Of a stretch of DNA of 13,773 nt, positions 1 through 5,950 are shown piece after piece. The position numbers were made by a program, and so were the translations under genes. Every line of letters begins with the position of its first letter. Within the stretch, counting starts at the first letter, position 1. The notes beneath the pieces were generated by a model. The model had not been told where the DNA came from and did not search any database. It saw only the letters and a list, made by a program, of their open reading frames with translations. The stretch is taken from NCBI GenBank assembly GCA_045633005.1, contig JAZQXT010000041.1, positions 1 to 13,773 of the forward strand, in the 5' to 3' direction. The stretch is from CAG-390 sp045633005. Its GTDB lineage: Bacteria > Bacillota > Clostridia > Oscillospirales > CAG-272.

Positions 1-33
1 CCAACCAGGTTTGGAATCCCTGTCTCTCCGCCA
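1..33 (+). tRNA. 3' end of a tRNA-Ser-like gene, cut by window start
   Basis: Seen: positions 6-22 fold as a T-arm (CAGGT, loop TTGGAAT, CCCTG), 23-29 (TCTCTCC) would be the 3' acceptor strand, G30 the discriminator base, and 31-33 encode CCA. A TCTCTCC strand followed by G and CCA is typical of bacterial tRNA-Ser. The usual form of this segment would read CAGGG-TTCGAAT-CCCTG. Here the last stem pair is a T/C mismatch and the near-invariant C of the TTC motif is G, so this may be a divergent or decayed copy, perhaps the duplicated 3' end left by an integrated element. The body of the gene lies outside the window, so neither anticodon nor integrity can be checked. Confidence 0.5.
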
Positions 34-235
34 CAACAAAAAAGGAGATGCTCCGCTTCCTTTTTTTTGTTGTCGCGAGGGGTGTGGAGAAAACCCTGTC
101 TTGCTTCGCAAGGCAGGGTTCGCATACCCCGACCGAAGATCGACGAGCTTGCTCGTCAGGCGCAGGGAGCGGGTATCCACGCGTAGCGTGTATCCCGAAA
201 TGCAACTGCTTCGCATCTCCTTTTTTGTTGTGGCG
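29..235. repeat. Inverted repeat flanking the first hairpin-rich unit
   Basis: Positions 29-51 are the exact reverse complement of 213-235 (23 of 23). The left arm begins inside the CGCCA end of the tRNA-like segment. The left arm can also pair imperfectly with 56-76 (CTTCC, T8, GTTGTCGCG), giving a short-range hairpin with a T-run that could end transcription of the tRNA. Whether this is a tRNA terminator, an element end or both cannot be decided here. Confidence 0.7.
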
Positions 236-354
236 AGGGGTGTGGAGAAAACCCTGTCTTGCTTCGCAAGACAGGGTTCGCATACCCCGACCGAAGCTCG
301 ACGAGCTTGCTCGTCAGGCGCAGGGAGTGGGTATCCACGCGCAGCGTGTATCCC
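55..354. repeat. Two direct copies of a 142-bp hairpin-rich unit, period 158 bp
   Basis: Copy 1 is 55-196 and copy 2 is 213-354. Outside the variable T-run at the left edge they differ at about five positions. Each copy contains a 13-bp hairpin with a TTC loop (92-120; 250-278), a GACGAG-CTTG-CTCGTC hairpin, and an interrupted palindrome GGGTAT...ATCCC at the right end. In copy 1 the long hairpin has one base change relative to copy 2 (G113 for A271), which turns an A-T pair into a G-T wobble, so RNA pairing would survive. No convincing protein is encoded: the open frames across this DNA have no ribosome binding site and are repetitive. It looks like an intergenic structured repeat or a small non-autonomous element. 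Confidence 0.75.
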
Positions 355-470
355 TCAATATACAACACTTCGTGTTGGTGATATACAATGCTTCGCATTG
401 ATGATATCCAGCCCTTCGGGCTGATGATATGCCGCAACAAGTTGCGGATGGTATACAAGGCTTCGCCTTG
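355..470. repeat. Ladder of five short hairpins, 23-bp period
   Basis: Hairpins lie at 363-377, 386-400, 409-423, 432-447 and 456-470, with starts 23, 23, 23 and 24 bp apart. Four have 6-bp stems around a TTC loop (CAACAC, CAATGC, CAGCCC, CAAGGC and their complements). The fourth has a 7-bp stem, CCGCAAC, with an AA loop. They are separated by 8-bp spacers close to ATGATATA. Stem bases change between units but pairing is perfect in each, which points to selection on the folded form as RNA or single-stranded DNA. The array ends in the -35 box of the downstream regulator gene. Confidence 0.85.
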
Positions 471-496
471 ATTTATCTGCGAAAGTGTGATATAAT
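468..496 (+). promoter_or_regulatory. Promoter of the XRE regulator gene
   Basis: TTGATT (468-473), a 17-bp spacer and TATAAT (491-496), with TG at 488-489 forming an extended -10. This matches a housekeeping sigma-A promoter. The first three bases of the -35 box are the last three bases of the fifth ladder hairpin, so folding or binding there could affect promoter use. Predicted transcription start is near 503. Confidence 0.75.
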
Positions 497-500
497 CAAC

Positions 501-522
501 CCTACAAATAAAAATTTGTAGG
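501..522. promoter_or_regulatory. Perfect 9-bp palindrome at the predicted start of transcription
   Basis: CCTACAAAT (501-509), loop AAAA (510-513) and ATTTGTAGG (514-522) are perfectly complementary. It begins 5 bp after the -10 box and ends 12 bp before the ATG at 535. Inference: it is either an operator for the XRE protein encoded just downstream (autoregulation) or a leader hairpin partly masking the weak ribosome binding site AGGCGAG (520-526). Confidence 0.55.
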
Positions 523-534
523 CGAGTATGAACT

Positions 535-1140
535 ATGGAATTTAACGAAAAACTTCAAGAATTAAGAAAACAAAAGGGACTTACGCAAGAGGAGCTTGCC
601 GAAAAGCTTTACGTGTCCCGAACCGCTATCTCAAAATGGGAGTCAGGCAGAGGATATCCAAACATAGAGTCATTAAAAGCGATTGCGAAATTCTTTTCGG
701 TGACGGTTGACGAGCTACTCTCCTCGGGCGAGGTGCTGACGATAGCCGAGGAAGATAACAAACGAAAAGAAAAGCATTTTCGTGATTTGATATACGGACT
801 ACTTGATTTCTGTATTGCTATGCTCCTTTTTCTGCCGTTCTTTGCCGAAAAATCAGACTCAATCGTTCAAAGTGTGTCGCTCATCGCACTTGACAGCATT
901 CAGCCGTACTTAAAAACAGCGTACTTTGCCGTTGTTATTTCGATGATCGTAATGGGCATTCTGACACTCGCATTACAGAACTCTCAAGCACGGGCTTGGA
1001 TAAAAAGCAAAACAACGATTTCGCTGATACTCGGCGCGAGCGCTGTCTTGGTCTTTATGATAAGCTCACAGCCGTATGCCGCCGTGTTTGCATTTGCCCT
1101 CTTGTCAATTAAGGCTTTAATGCTTATAAAACGCGGGTGA
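535..1140 (+). CDS. Membrane-anchored XRE-family transcriptional regulator
   Basis: A 201-residue protein. Residues about 1-65 form a Cro/C1-type helix-turn-helix domain (LTQEELAEKLYVSRTAISKW, then the typical VDELL end of the fold). Residues 72-84 are a charged linker. The remainder holds about four hydrophobic stretches (roughly 85-103, 128-147, 160-178, 180-197) ending in KRG, so the DNA-binding domain would sit on the cytoplasmic face of the membrane. This layout is common in Bacillota, often beside genes it controls, but the ligand is unknown. It starts at an ATG with only a weak AGGCGAG site, behind its own extended -10 promoter and a palindrome that could be its operator. It lies between hairpin repeats and a PAP2 gene in a stretch that reads as more AT-rich than the rest of the window, consistent with acquired DNA. 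The regulator family is clear; the target is inferred at most to be itself and the PAP2 gene. Confidence 0.88.
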   Translation: MEFNEKLQELRKQKGLTQEELAEKLYVSRTAISKWESGRGYPNIESLKAIAKFFSVTVDELLSSGEVLTIAEEDNKRKEKHFRDLIYGLLDFCIAMLLFLPFFAEKSDSIVQSVSLIALDSIQPYLKTAYFAVVISMIVMGILTLALQNSQARAWIKSKTTISLILGASAVLVFMISSQPYAAVFAFALLSIKALMLIKRG

Positions 1141-1162
1141 TACGAAACGTATCACGCCCGCG
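1132..1162 (+). terminator. Hairpin overlapping the stop codon of the XRE gene
   Basis: CGCGGG-TGATACG (1132-1144), loop AAA, and CGTATCA-CG-CCCGCG (1148-1162) pair over 13 bp with a 2-nt bulge. The TGA stop codon (1138-1140) lies in the left arm. Only a short, broken T-rich stretch follows (GTTTCTTG, about 1170-1177), so this is a possible weak terminator or mRNA 3' stabiliser. Confidence 0.5.
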
Positions 1163-1174
1163 ACGGCTCGTTTC

Positions 1175-1203
1175 TTGTATCTCCCCGTGCCTTCCGTTAA
1201 AAT
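1175..1203 (+). promoter_or_regulatory. Candidate promoter of the PAP2 gene
   Basis: TTGTAT (1175-1180), a 17-bp spacer and TAAAAT (1198-1203), placed after the hairpin that closes the XRE gene and 43 bp before the PAP2 ATG. A hairpin with a GAAA loop (1203-1226: TGTATT, CA bulge, GGC, GAAA, GCC, AATACA) begins at the end of the -10 box and stops just before the GGAAGG ribosome binding site (1231-1236). It could be an operator or a leader structure. Confidence 0.45.
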
Positions 1204-1245
1204 GTATTCAGGCGAAAGCCAATACAAAAAGGAAGGTATCGGATA

Positions 1246-1905
1246 ATGGAAAGAAAAAACAGGAAAAGGTTAGTTTGGGGAGCAAGCTTTCTTGCGATGT
1301 TTGTGCTATGGACGGCGTTAGTCCGCTCCGTTAACGTGCGAGCTATCGGCCCCGAAGGTTCGTCGGTTGGCTTTGCGACATTAAACGAATTAGTACACGA
1401 GCTTACGGGTGTAAATTGGCTTCTCTACACAATAACCGATTGGTTGGGACTTATCCCAATAGCCGTGGCACTTGGATTTGCCATTCTCGGACTTGTGCAG
1501 TTAATCAAACGCAAAAGTCTGTGGAAGGTAGATCACAGCATTCTCGCGCTCGGTGGTTTTTATATCGTTGTAATGGCGGTATACATCCTCTTTGAAATAG
1601 TTGTTATAAATTACAGACCGACACTCGTTGGCGGATACCTCGAAGCCTCCTACCCGTCGTCAACCACGATGCTCGTTATGTGCGTGATGCCGACGGCGGC
1701 AATACAGCTGAACGCGCGTATCAAAAATACCGTTCTCAAACGGTGCGCTATCATCTCTATTGCAGCCTTCACCGCTTTTATGGTGATAGGCAGACTCTTC
1801 TCGGGTGTGCATTGGATCACCGATATTATAGGCGGTGCGTTGTTAAGTGCGGGACTTGTGATGACGTATCATTCTATCGAGAATATTCTAACAAAGAAAT
1901 GCTGA
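1246..1905 (+). CDS. PAP2-family membrane phosphatase homologue with altered second motif
   Basis: A 219-residue protein with five to six hydrophobic segments (about 10-28, 62-87, 98-120, 141-155, 166-182, 195-210). PAP2 (type 2 phosphatidic acid phosphatase) enzymes remove phosphate from lipid phosphates such as phosphatidate or undecaprenyl diphosphate. Motif 1 ends in RP (124-125), but the usual Lys seven residues before is not evident. Motif 2 reads YPSST (136-140), where PSGH is usual, so its His is Thr. Motif 3 is intact: R183, H189 (the nucleophile in characterised members) and D193 in GRLFSGVHWITD. The start is set by GGAAGG nine bases before the ATG. The 105-bp gap from the XRE gene and a likely own promoter suggest separate or partly separate transcription. 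Family assignment is firm; activity and substrate are uncertain because of motifs 1 and 2. Confidence 0.85.
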   Translation: MERKNRKRLVWGASFLAMFVLWTALVRSVNVRAIGPEGSSVGFATLNELVHELTGVNWLLYTITDWLGLIPIAVALGFAILGLVQLIKRKSLWKVDHSILALGGFYIVVMAVYILFEIVVINYRPTLVGGYLEASYPSSTTMLVMCVMPTAAIQLNARIKNTVLKRCAIISIAAFTAFMVIGRLFSGVHWITDIIGGALLSAGLVMTYHSIENILTKKC

Positions 1906-1948
1906 TCAAATTTCCAATTTGTCACCCCACTCAATTATCGCACAACGA

Positions 1949-1987
1949 AAAACAGAGCCAAACGCCGATGGCGTTTGGCTCTGTTTT
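1949..1987. terminator. Bidirectional terminator between PAP2 and topoisomerase genes
   Basis: A perfect 18-bp stem, 1949-1966 and 1970-1987, with loop GAT. The stem has A4 at one base and T4 at the other, so each strand yields a G+C-rich stem followed by U residues. It serves the convergent genes ending at 1905 (+) and 1994 (-). Confidence 0.92.
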
Positions 1988-1993
1988 CATATA

Positions 1994-4087
1994 TTATATA
2001 TCCGCGTCCTTCATATATTCGTTTGCGTGCTCCGCGATAAACGCCTTGCGTCCCGCAAGGTTGTTGCCGAGCAGGGTGTCGAATATCATCTCCGTCGCGG
2101 CGGCGTCCGCGGGCTTTACGGCGATGAGACGGCGCGTTTGCGGCTTCATCGTGGTCTTTGACATCATCTCAGGCTCGTTCTCGCCAAGACCCTTTGAACG
2201 CTGGAGCGTGTACTTTGTGTCTCCGAGCTGTTTCAGAATAGCCGTTTTTTCCGATTCGTCGTAAGCAAAATACGTCTGATCCTTCGTAGTTATTTCGAAT
2301 AGCGGCGACTCGGCTATGAATATCTTTCCCTTTTCTATGAGCGTGGGGAGCAGACGGTAGAACATCGTAAGAAGCAGAGTTCTTATCTGGAAGCCGTCCT
2401 CGTCGGCATCGGTACAGATGATTATCTTCGACCAGCGGAGCGCATCGTAATCAAACGCCGCCATATCGTTTTTCAGCTTGACCTTGCCCTCAAGCTCGAC
2501 TCCGCAACCGATAACACGAAGCAGATCAACGATGATCTCGTTGTCAAATATCTGCTTGTAATCGCTTTTCATACAGTTGAGCGTCTTACCGCGCACGGGA
2601 ATGATAGCCTGAAATTCCGCCTCCCTCGCGAGCTTACACGACGTAAGCGCGGAGTCACCCTCAACGATGTAAAGCTCGCGCACTTCGGGGTCCTTACTGC
2701 GACAGTTGACGAACTTCTCCACTCTGTTTGCAACGTCGATGGTGGCGGTCAGCTTCTTCTTTATATCTATGCGCGTCTTTTCCGCGTTCTCGCGACTGCG
2801 CTTGTTGATAAGCACCTGCGCCGCGATCTTATCCGCCTCGGTGGGATGCTCAATAAAGTATATGTCAAGGCTCTTTTTAAGGAAATCCGTCATCGACTCC
2901 TGAATAAAGGAGTTGGTGATAGCCTTTTTGGTCTGGTTTTCGTACGACGCTATGGTCGAGTGGCTGCTGATAACGATAACAAGGCTGTCGGCGATATCGT
3001 TGTAGGTCACCTTCTGCTCGGTTTTGTTATACTTGCCCGTATTTTTAAGGTACTTGTCGACCGAGTAAACGAAGGCGGAGCGGACGGCGCGGTCGGGCGA
3101 GCCGCCGTGCTCAAGGTAGCTGGAGTTGTGGTAATACTCCTGCTTGCCCGCCGCCTGAGTAAAGCAGAAAGAATAATCCGCCTCAAGCAGATATTCCTCC
3201 TTGTCACCGCGGTCACGTCCGCGGTCGGACGCAAAAAGATTGACGGGCTCGGTTATCGAATTGTTGTTCGTGATCTCTCTGACGTAAGCCGCAAGCTTGT
3301 CCTCGCCCGGATAGAAGAACACCTTTTCCGAAAAGCTTCCGTCCTCCTGCTCTATCTGCAAAACGAATTTTACGCCGTAGTTGATTGCCGCCTGACGGTG
3401 CAAAACGTCCTCGAAATGCTCGTGCGGAATATTGATATCGGTAAACACCTCAAGGTCGGGAAGCCAGCGGATCACCGTTCCCGTTCTGCGCTCCGAGGGA
3501 GCAAGCTCACGCACCTCAAGCTCACCCACGGGGAAGCCCTTTTCAAAGCGAATGAAGCTGACGTGCTTACCGTCGAATGAGTCTACGTTCATATAAGTTG
3601 AAGCGCACTGCGTTGCGCACGCACCGACACCGTTTACACCGAGGGCGCATTTATACGCGGCGTCGGCGTTGTTGTTATCCATCTTACCGCCCGCAAAAAG
3701 CTCACAGAAAACGAGCTCCCAGTTGTATCTTTCTTCCTTCGCATTATATCCGAGCGGAACACCGCGACCGAAGTCCTCGACCTCCATGGAGTGGTCGGCA
3801 AAAACGGTCACGCGTATCTCCTTGCCGTAGCCCGCGCTTGCCTCGTCTATGGAGTTTGCAAGTATCTCGAAAAAGCCGTGCTGACATCCGTCAAGACCGT
3901 CAGAGCCGAAAATAATACTCGGACGCTTACGAACTCGGTCGGGGCCTTTAAGCGAAACTATGCTCTGATTATCGTATCCGCTTTCGTTTTCGGCAGGCGC
4001 AGATGCCGCCTTCGCAGCCGTCTTCTTTGCCTTTTCAGACTTAGCGTCGCTTTTTGCGCTTGCCTTTTTAGTTGCTTCTTTTGCCAT
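1994..4087 (-). CDS. Type IIA DNA topoisomerase subunit B (GyrB/ParE family)
   Basis: A 697-residue protein, the ATPase and Toprim subunit of a gyrase or topoisomerase IV heterotetramer that passes duplex DNA through a double-strand break. Residues 1-36 are a Lys/Ala/Ser-rich tail not part of the usual domain. The GHKL ATPase follows: E74 and N78 in FFEILANSIDEA, DFGRGVP (105-111), GVNGVGA (150-156), QTKK switch (385-388). The Toprim domain has EGDSA (476-480) and DADEDG (560-565), then KGLGE (632-636) near the end. All catalytic motifs are present. Length fits Gram-positive GyrB/ParE without the enterobacterial insert. A cytoplasmic, nucleoid-bound enzyme. The start ATG follows AAAGGA at about ten bases, with a good promoter upstream. 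No subunit A gene lies next to it: a terminator comes 7 bp after the stop and a convergent gene beyond that. GyrB and ParE cannot be told apart safely, so no symbol is given; a single-gene ParE-like paralogue is the favoured reading. Confidence 0.93.
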   Translation of the reverse strand: MAKEATKKASAKSDAKSEKAKKTAAKAASAPAENESGYDNQSIVSLKGPDRVRKRPSIIFGSDGLDGCQHGFFEILANSIDEASAGYGKEIRVTVFADHSMEVEDFGRGVPLGYNAKEERYNWELVFCELFAGGKMDNNNADAAYKCALGVNGVGACATQCASTYMNVDSFDGKHVSFIRFEKGFPVGELEVRELAPSERRTGTVIRWLPDLEVFTDINIPHEHFEDVLHRQAAINYGVKFVLQIEQEDGSFSEKVFFYPGEDKLAAYVREITNNNSITEPVNLFASDRGRDRGDKEEYLLEADYSFCFTQAAGKQEYYHNSSYLEHGGSPDRAVRSAFVYSVDKYLKNTGKYNKTEQKVTYNDIADSLVIVISSHSTIASYENQTKKAITNSFIQESMTDFLKKSLDIYFIEHPTEADKIAAQVLINKRSRENAEKTRIDIKKKLTATIDVANRVEKFVNCRSKDPEVRELYIVEGDSALTSCKLAREAEFQAIIPVRGKTLNCMKSDYKQIFDNEIIVDLLRVIGCGVELEGKVKLKNDMAAFDYDALRWSKIIICTDADEDGFQIRTLLLTMFYRLLPTLIEKGKIFIAESPLFEITTKDQTYFAYDESEKTAILKQLGDTKYTLQRSKGLGENEPEMMSKTTMKPQTRRLIAVKPADAAATEMIFDTLLGNNLAGRKAFIAEHANEYMKDADI

Positions 4088-4138
4088 ACTATAAAGATCC
4101 TTTATTGAATTTTGTACTTCGCTTCAAATCATAAACCT

Positions 4139-4167
4139 ATTATATACCATATTCAAGAAAAAATCAA
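4139..4167 (-). promoter_or_regulatory. Promoter of the topoisomerase B gene
   Basis: Read on the minus strand: TTGATT (4167-4162), a 17-bp spacer and TATAAT (4144-4139), about 52 bp before the ATG at 4087. A 7-bp palindrome ATTAGAT-TTTC-ATCTAAT lies 12 bp upstream of the -35 box at 4179-4196. Related ATCTAA or TTAGAT strings recur up to about 4272, so a repeated operator-like motif is possible. Confidence 0.7.
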
Positions 4168-4501
4168 TACCTATTTTTATTAGATTTTCATCTAATGTTT
4201 TGTTTATATGCTCATTTGCTTTAGATGAGTTTCTAATTGAATTGGCTCATATGCTTTTAACATTATCTAATCCAAGAGCGAAAAACTGCGTAATGAAACT
4301 TTGCGCCTTAAACACAAGAGTGAGTTTTTGAAGCAAGCGACCAAGAAAATCACCGCCAAAACGGCGAAAACACCCCTTTTATTTGCCGATAAAAACCTAC
4401 GCTGACCTTCGATAGTATGCGCGAAAGATTTTTATCGGCAAAATCCAAGCAACATTTTCAGATATTTCGATATAAATTCCTTTCTTTAGGAAGATAATAT
4501 A
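4168..4501. other. AT-rich non-coding stretch with a long palindrome
   Basis: No convincing gene is seen between the outward-facing promoters at 4139-4167 and 4502-4530. It holds repeated ATCTAA-type strings (4179-4272) and a 14-bp inverted repeat, 4382-4395 against 4429-4442, separated by 33 nt. A 44-codon open stretch (4271-4405, plus) rich in Lys and Arg lacks a start codon with a ribosome binding site and is not called. The long inverted repeat could be a protein-binding site, a structured RNA end or a remnant of a mobile element. Confidence 0.5.
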
Positions 4502-4530
4502 TTGACTTTTTACGGCAAATAATGTATTAT
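4502..4530 (+). promoter_or_regulatory. Promoter of the murT-gatD-hisS operon
   Basis: TTGACT (4502-4507), a 17-bp spacer and TATTAT (4525-4530), preceded directly by TG. The predicted start of transcription is near 4537, giving a leader of about 43 nt to the murT ATG at 4580. Confidence 0.75.
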
Positions 4531-4579
4531 ATGTTATATATGCTTTGTAATAATTCTCGTGAATTTTAGGAGTTTTAAA

Positions 4580-5950
4580 ATGCTTAAAAAAATAAGATTC
4601 ATCGTCGCGCTGTGGGTAGCCAAGGCATCGCGCTTGGCACTCAGGATGATAGGCAAGCCCGCGACGTGTACGCCCGGTGTCATAGCCTTGAAGCTCTGCC
4701 CCGATTTTCTCGCGCACGTCGGAACACCTAAGACGCTTATCTGCGTTACGGGCACGAACGGCAAGACAACCGTCAGCAATCTTCTCGGTGACGTTTTGCG
4801 CGATTGCGGCTATTCCGTAACGAACAACAGCTACGGCTCAAACGTTCAGGGCGGCGTTGCCTCTGCCCTGCTTACCGATGCCTCTCTTACGGGAAAATCC
4901 AAAAAGCAGTTCGGCGTTATCGAGGTGGACGAGCGAAGCTCAATCAAGGTCTATTCCTACATCACTCCCGACTATCTCGTGTGCAACAACATTATGCGTG
5001 ACTCGCTTAAGCGCAACGCTCACCCCGATTTTATTTCCTACGTAATCAATAATAAGCTCACCGAAAAAACCAAGGTCATACTCAACGCCGACGATCTTAT
5101 CTGCGCCCGTCTTGCGCCGAAAAGCACCGACCGCACCTACTTCGGCGTTGACGTAAGAAAGCCCGAGGGCGGTGACCCCGAAAACGTCCGCGACGTCGTT
5201 TACTGTCCCGAATGCGGACACAGACTTGACGTTGACTATATCCGCTACTATCACATCGGACGTATGTCCTGCCCCGAATGCGGACTGCGCTCGCCCGAGC
5301 GTCAGTTTACGGTAACGGACGTTGATACCGAGGGCGGCACGCTTACCGTCGCCCACGATGGAGTGAGCGAAGTCTACCGCCTTATGAACGACAACATCAT
5401 AAACATCTATAACAGCTGTGCCGTTATCACGGTGCTTCACAAAATCGGTCTTACCTACGAGCAGATAAGCGGCGCGTTTGACCGCCTTAAGATAGTCGCA
5501 ACGAGATACGATAGAACTACCGTTGGCGACGTCAGCATCACGATGCAGTTCGCCAAGGGACAAAACCCCAGCGCGTGCGGACGAGCCTTCAGCTACGTCG
5601 CGGGACACAGCGGCGAGCGCAAATCTGTTCTCATTATGACGGATTTTCAGGAGCGCGACGAATCAGAGAGCGTTTGTTGGCTTTACGACTCTGATATGTC
5701 ACCGCTTGCCGATCCCACGATAAACGAGATCGTATTCGCGGGTCAGCGTTGCCGTGACCAAAAGCTACGCGCTATCATGGCGGGAGTTCCCGAGGACAAA
5801 ATAAAGATAACGGACACGCCCGCCGACGGCGTTGACCTTATCGACGTTAAAAACCACAGCGAAATATTTATTCTTTATCAGCTTTACACCATTCCCGCCG
5901 CGGCTCGCGCGAAGCGTAGACTGATAGAACGCGTGGAGGCTGAAAAATGA
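4580..5950 (+). CDS. murT: MurT, lipid II isoglutaminyl synthase ligase subunit
   Basis: A 456-residue Mur-ligase-family protein. With GatD, MurT amidates the D-Glu alpha-carboxylate of the lipid II stem peptide using ATP, at the inner face of the membrane. Seen: P-loop GTNGKTT (58-64), the usual MurT insertion of a four-Cys ribbon (C209, C212, C231, C234, in two CPECG repeats), and a DUF1727-like C-terminal domain (WLYDSDM at 367-373). The conserved NPAG-type segment reads GQNPSACG (328-335). The ATG at 4580 is chosen because AGGAG lies 7 bases before it; an in-frame GTG at 4559 lacks such a site. The stop overlaps the gatD start (ATGA), which implies translational coupling of two subunits. 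Odd: three residues before the conserved Trp367 there is Ser364, where I recall S. aureus MurT having the Asp that completes the GatD catalytic triad. Family and partner assignment are firm; that detail is tentative. Confidence 0.92.
   Translation: MLKKIRFIVALWVAKASRLALRMIGKPATCTPGVIALKLCPDFLAHVGTPKTLICVTGTNGKTTVSNLLGDVLRDCGYSVTNNSYGSNVQGGVASALLTDASLTGKSKKQFGVIEVDERSSIKVYSYITPDYLVCNNIMRDSLKRNAHPDFISYVINNKLTEKTKVILNADDLICARLAPKSTDRTYFGVDVRKPEGGDPENVRDVVYCPECGHRLDVDYIRYYHIGRMSCPECGLRSPERQFTVTDVDTEGGTLTVAHDGVSEVYRLMNDNIINIYNSCAVITVLHKIGLTYEQISGAFDRLKIVATRYDRTTVGDVSITMQFAKGQNPSACGRAFSYVAGHSGERKSVLIMTDFQERDESESVCWLYDSDMSPLADPTINEIVFAGQRCRDQKLRAIMAGVPEDKIKITDTPADGVDLIDVKNHSEIFILYQLYTIPAAARAKRRLIERVEAEK

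Noticed and set aside
11..458. Overlapping open frames of 100-137 codons on both strands in the repeat region
   Set aside because: They translate hairpin repeats, repeat internally with the 158-bp period, and lack ribosome binding sites.
355..470. A CRISPR array
   Set aside because: The 23-bp period, 8-bp conserved spacers and self-complementary variable parts do not fit repeat-spacer organisation, and no cas gene is present.
2846..3580. A 244-codon plus-strand open frame inside the topoisomerase gene
   Set aside because: Antisense shadow of a protein with every GyrB/ParE motif; no ribosome binding site.
4271..4405. A Lys/Arg-rich 44-codon open stretch as a small gene or pseudogene fragment
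   Set aside because: No ATG or GTG start with a ribosome binding site and no recognisable similarity; it overlaps one arm of an inverted repeat.
4559..4579. GTG at 4559 as the start of murT
   Set aside because: AGGAG at 4568-4572 lies inside that extension and at the right distance from the ATG at 4580.
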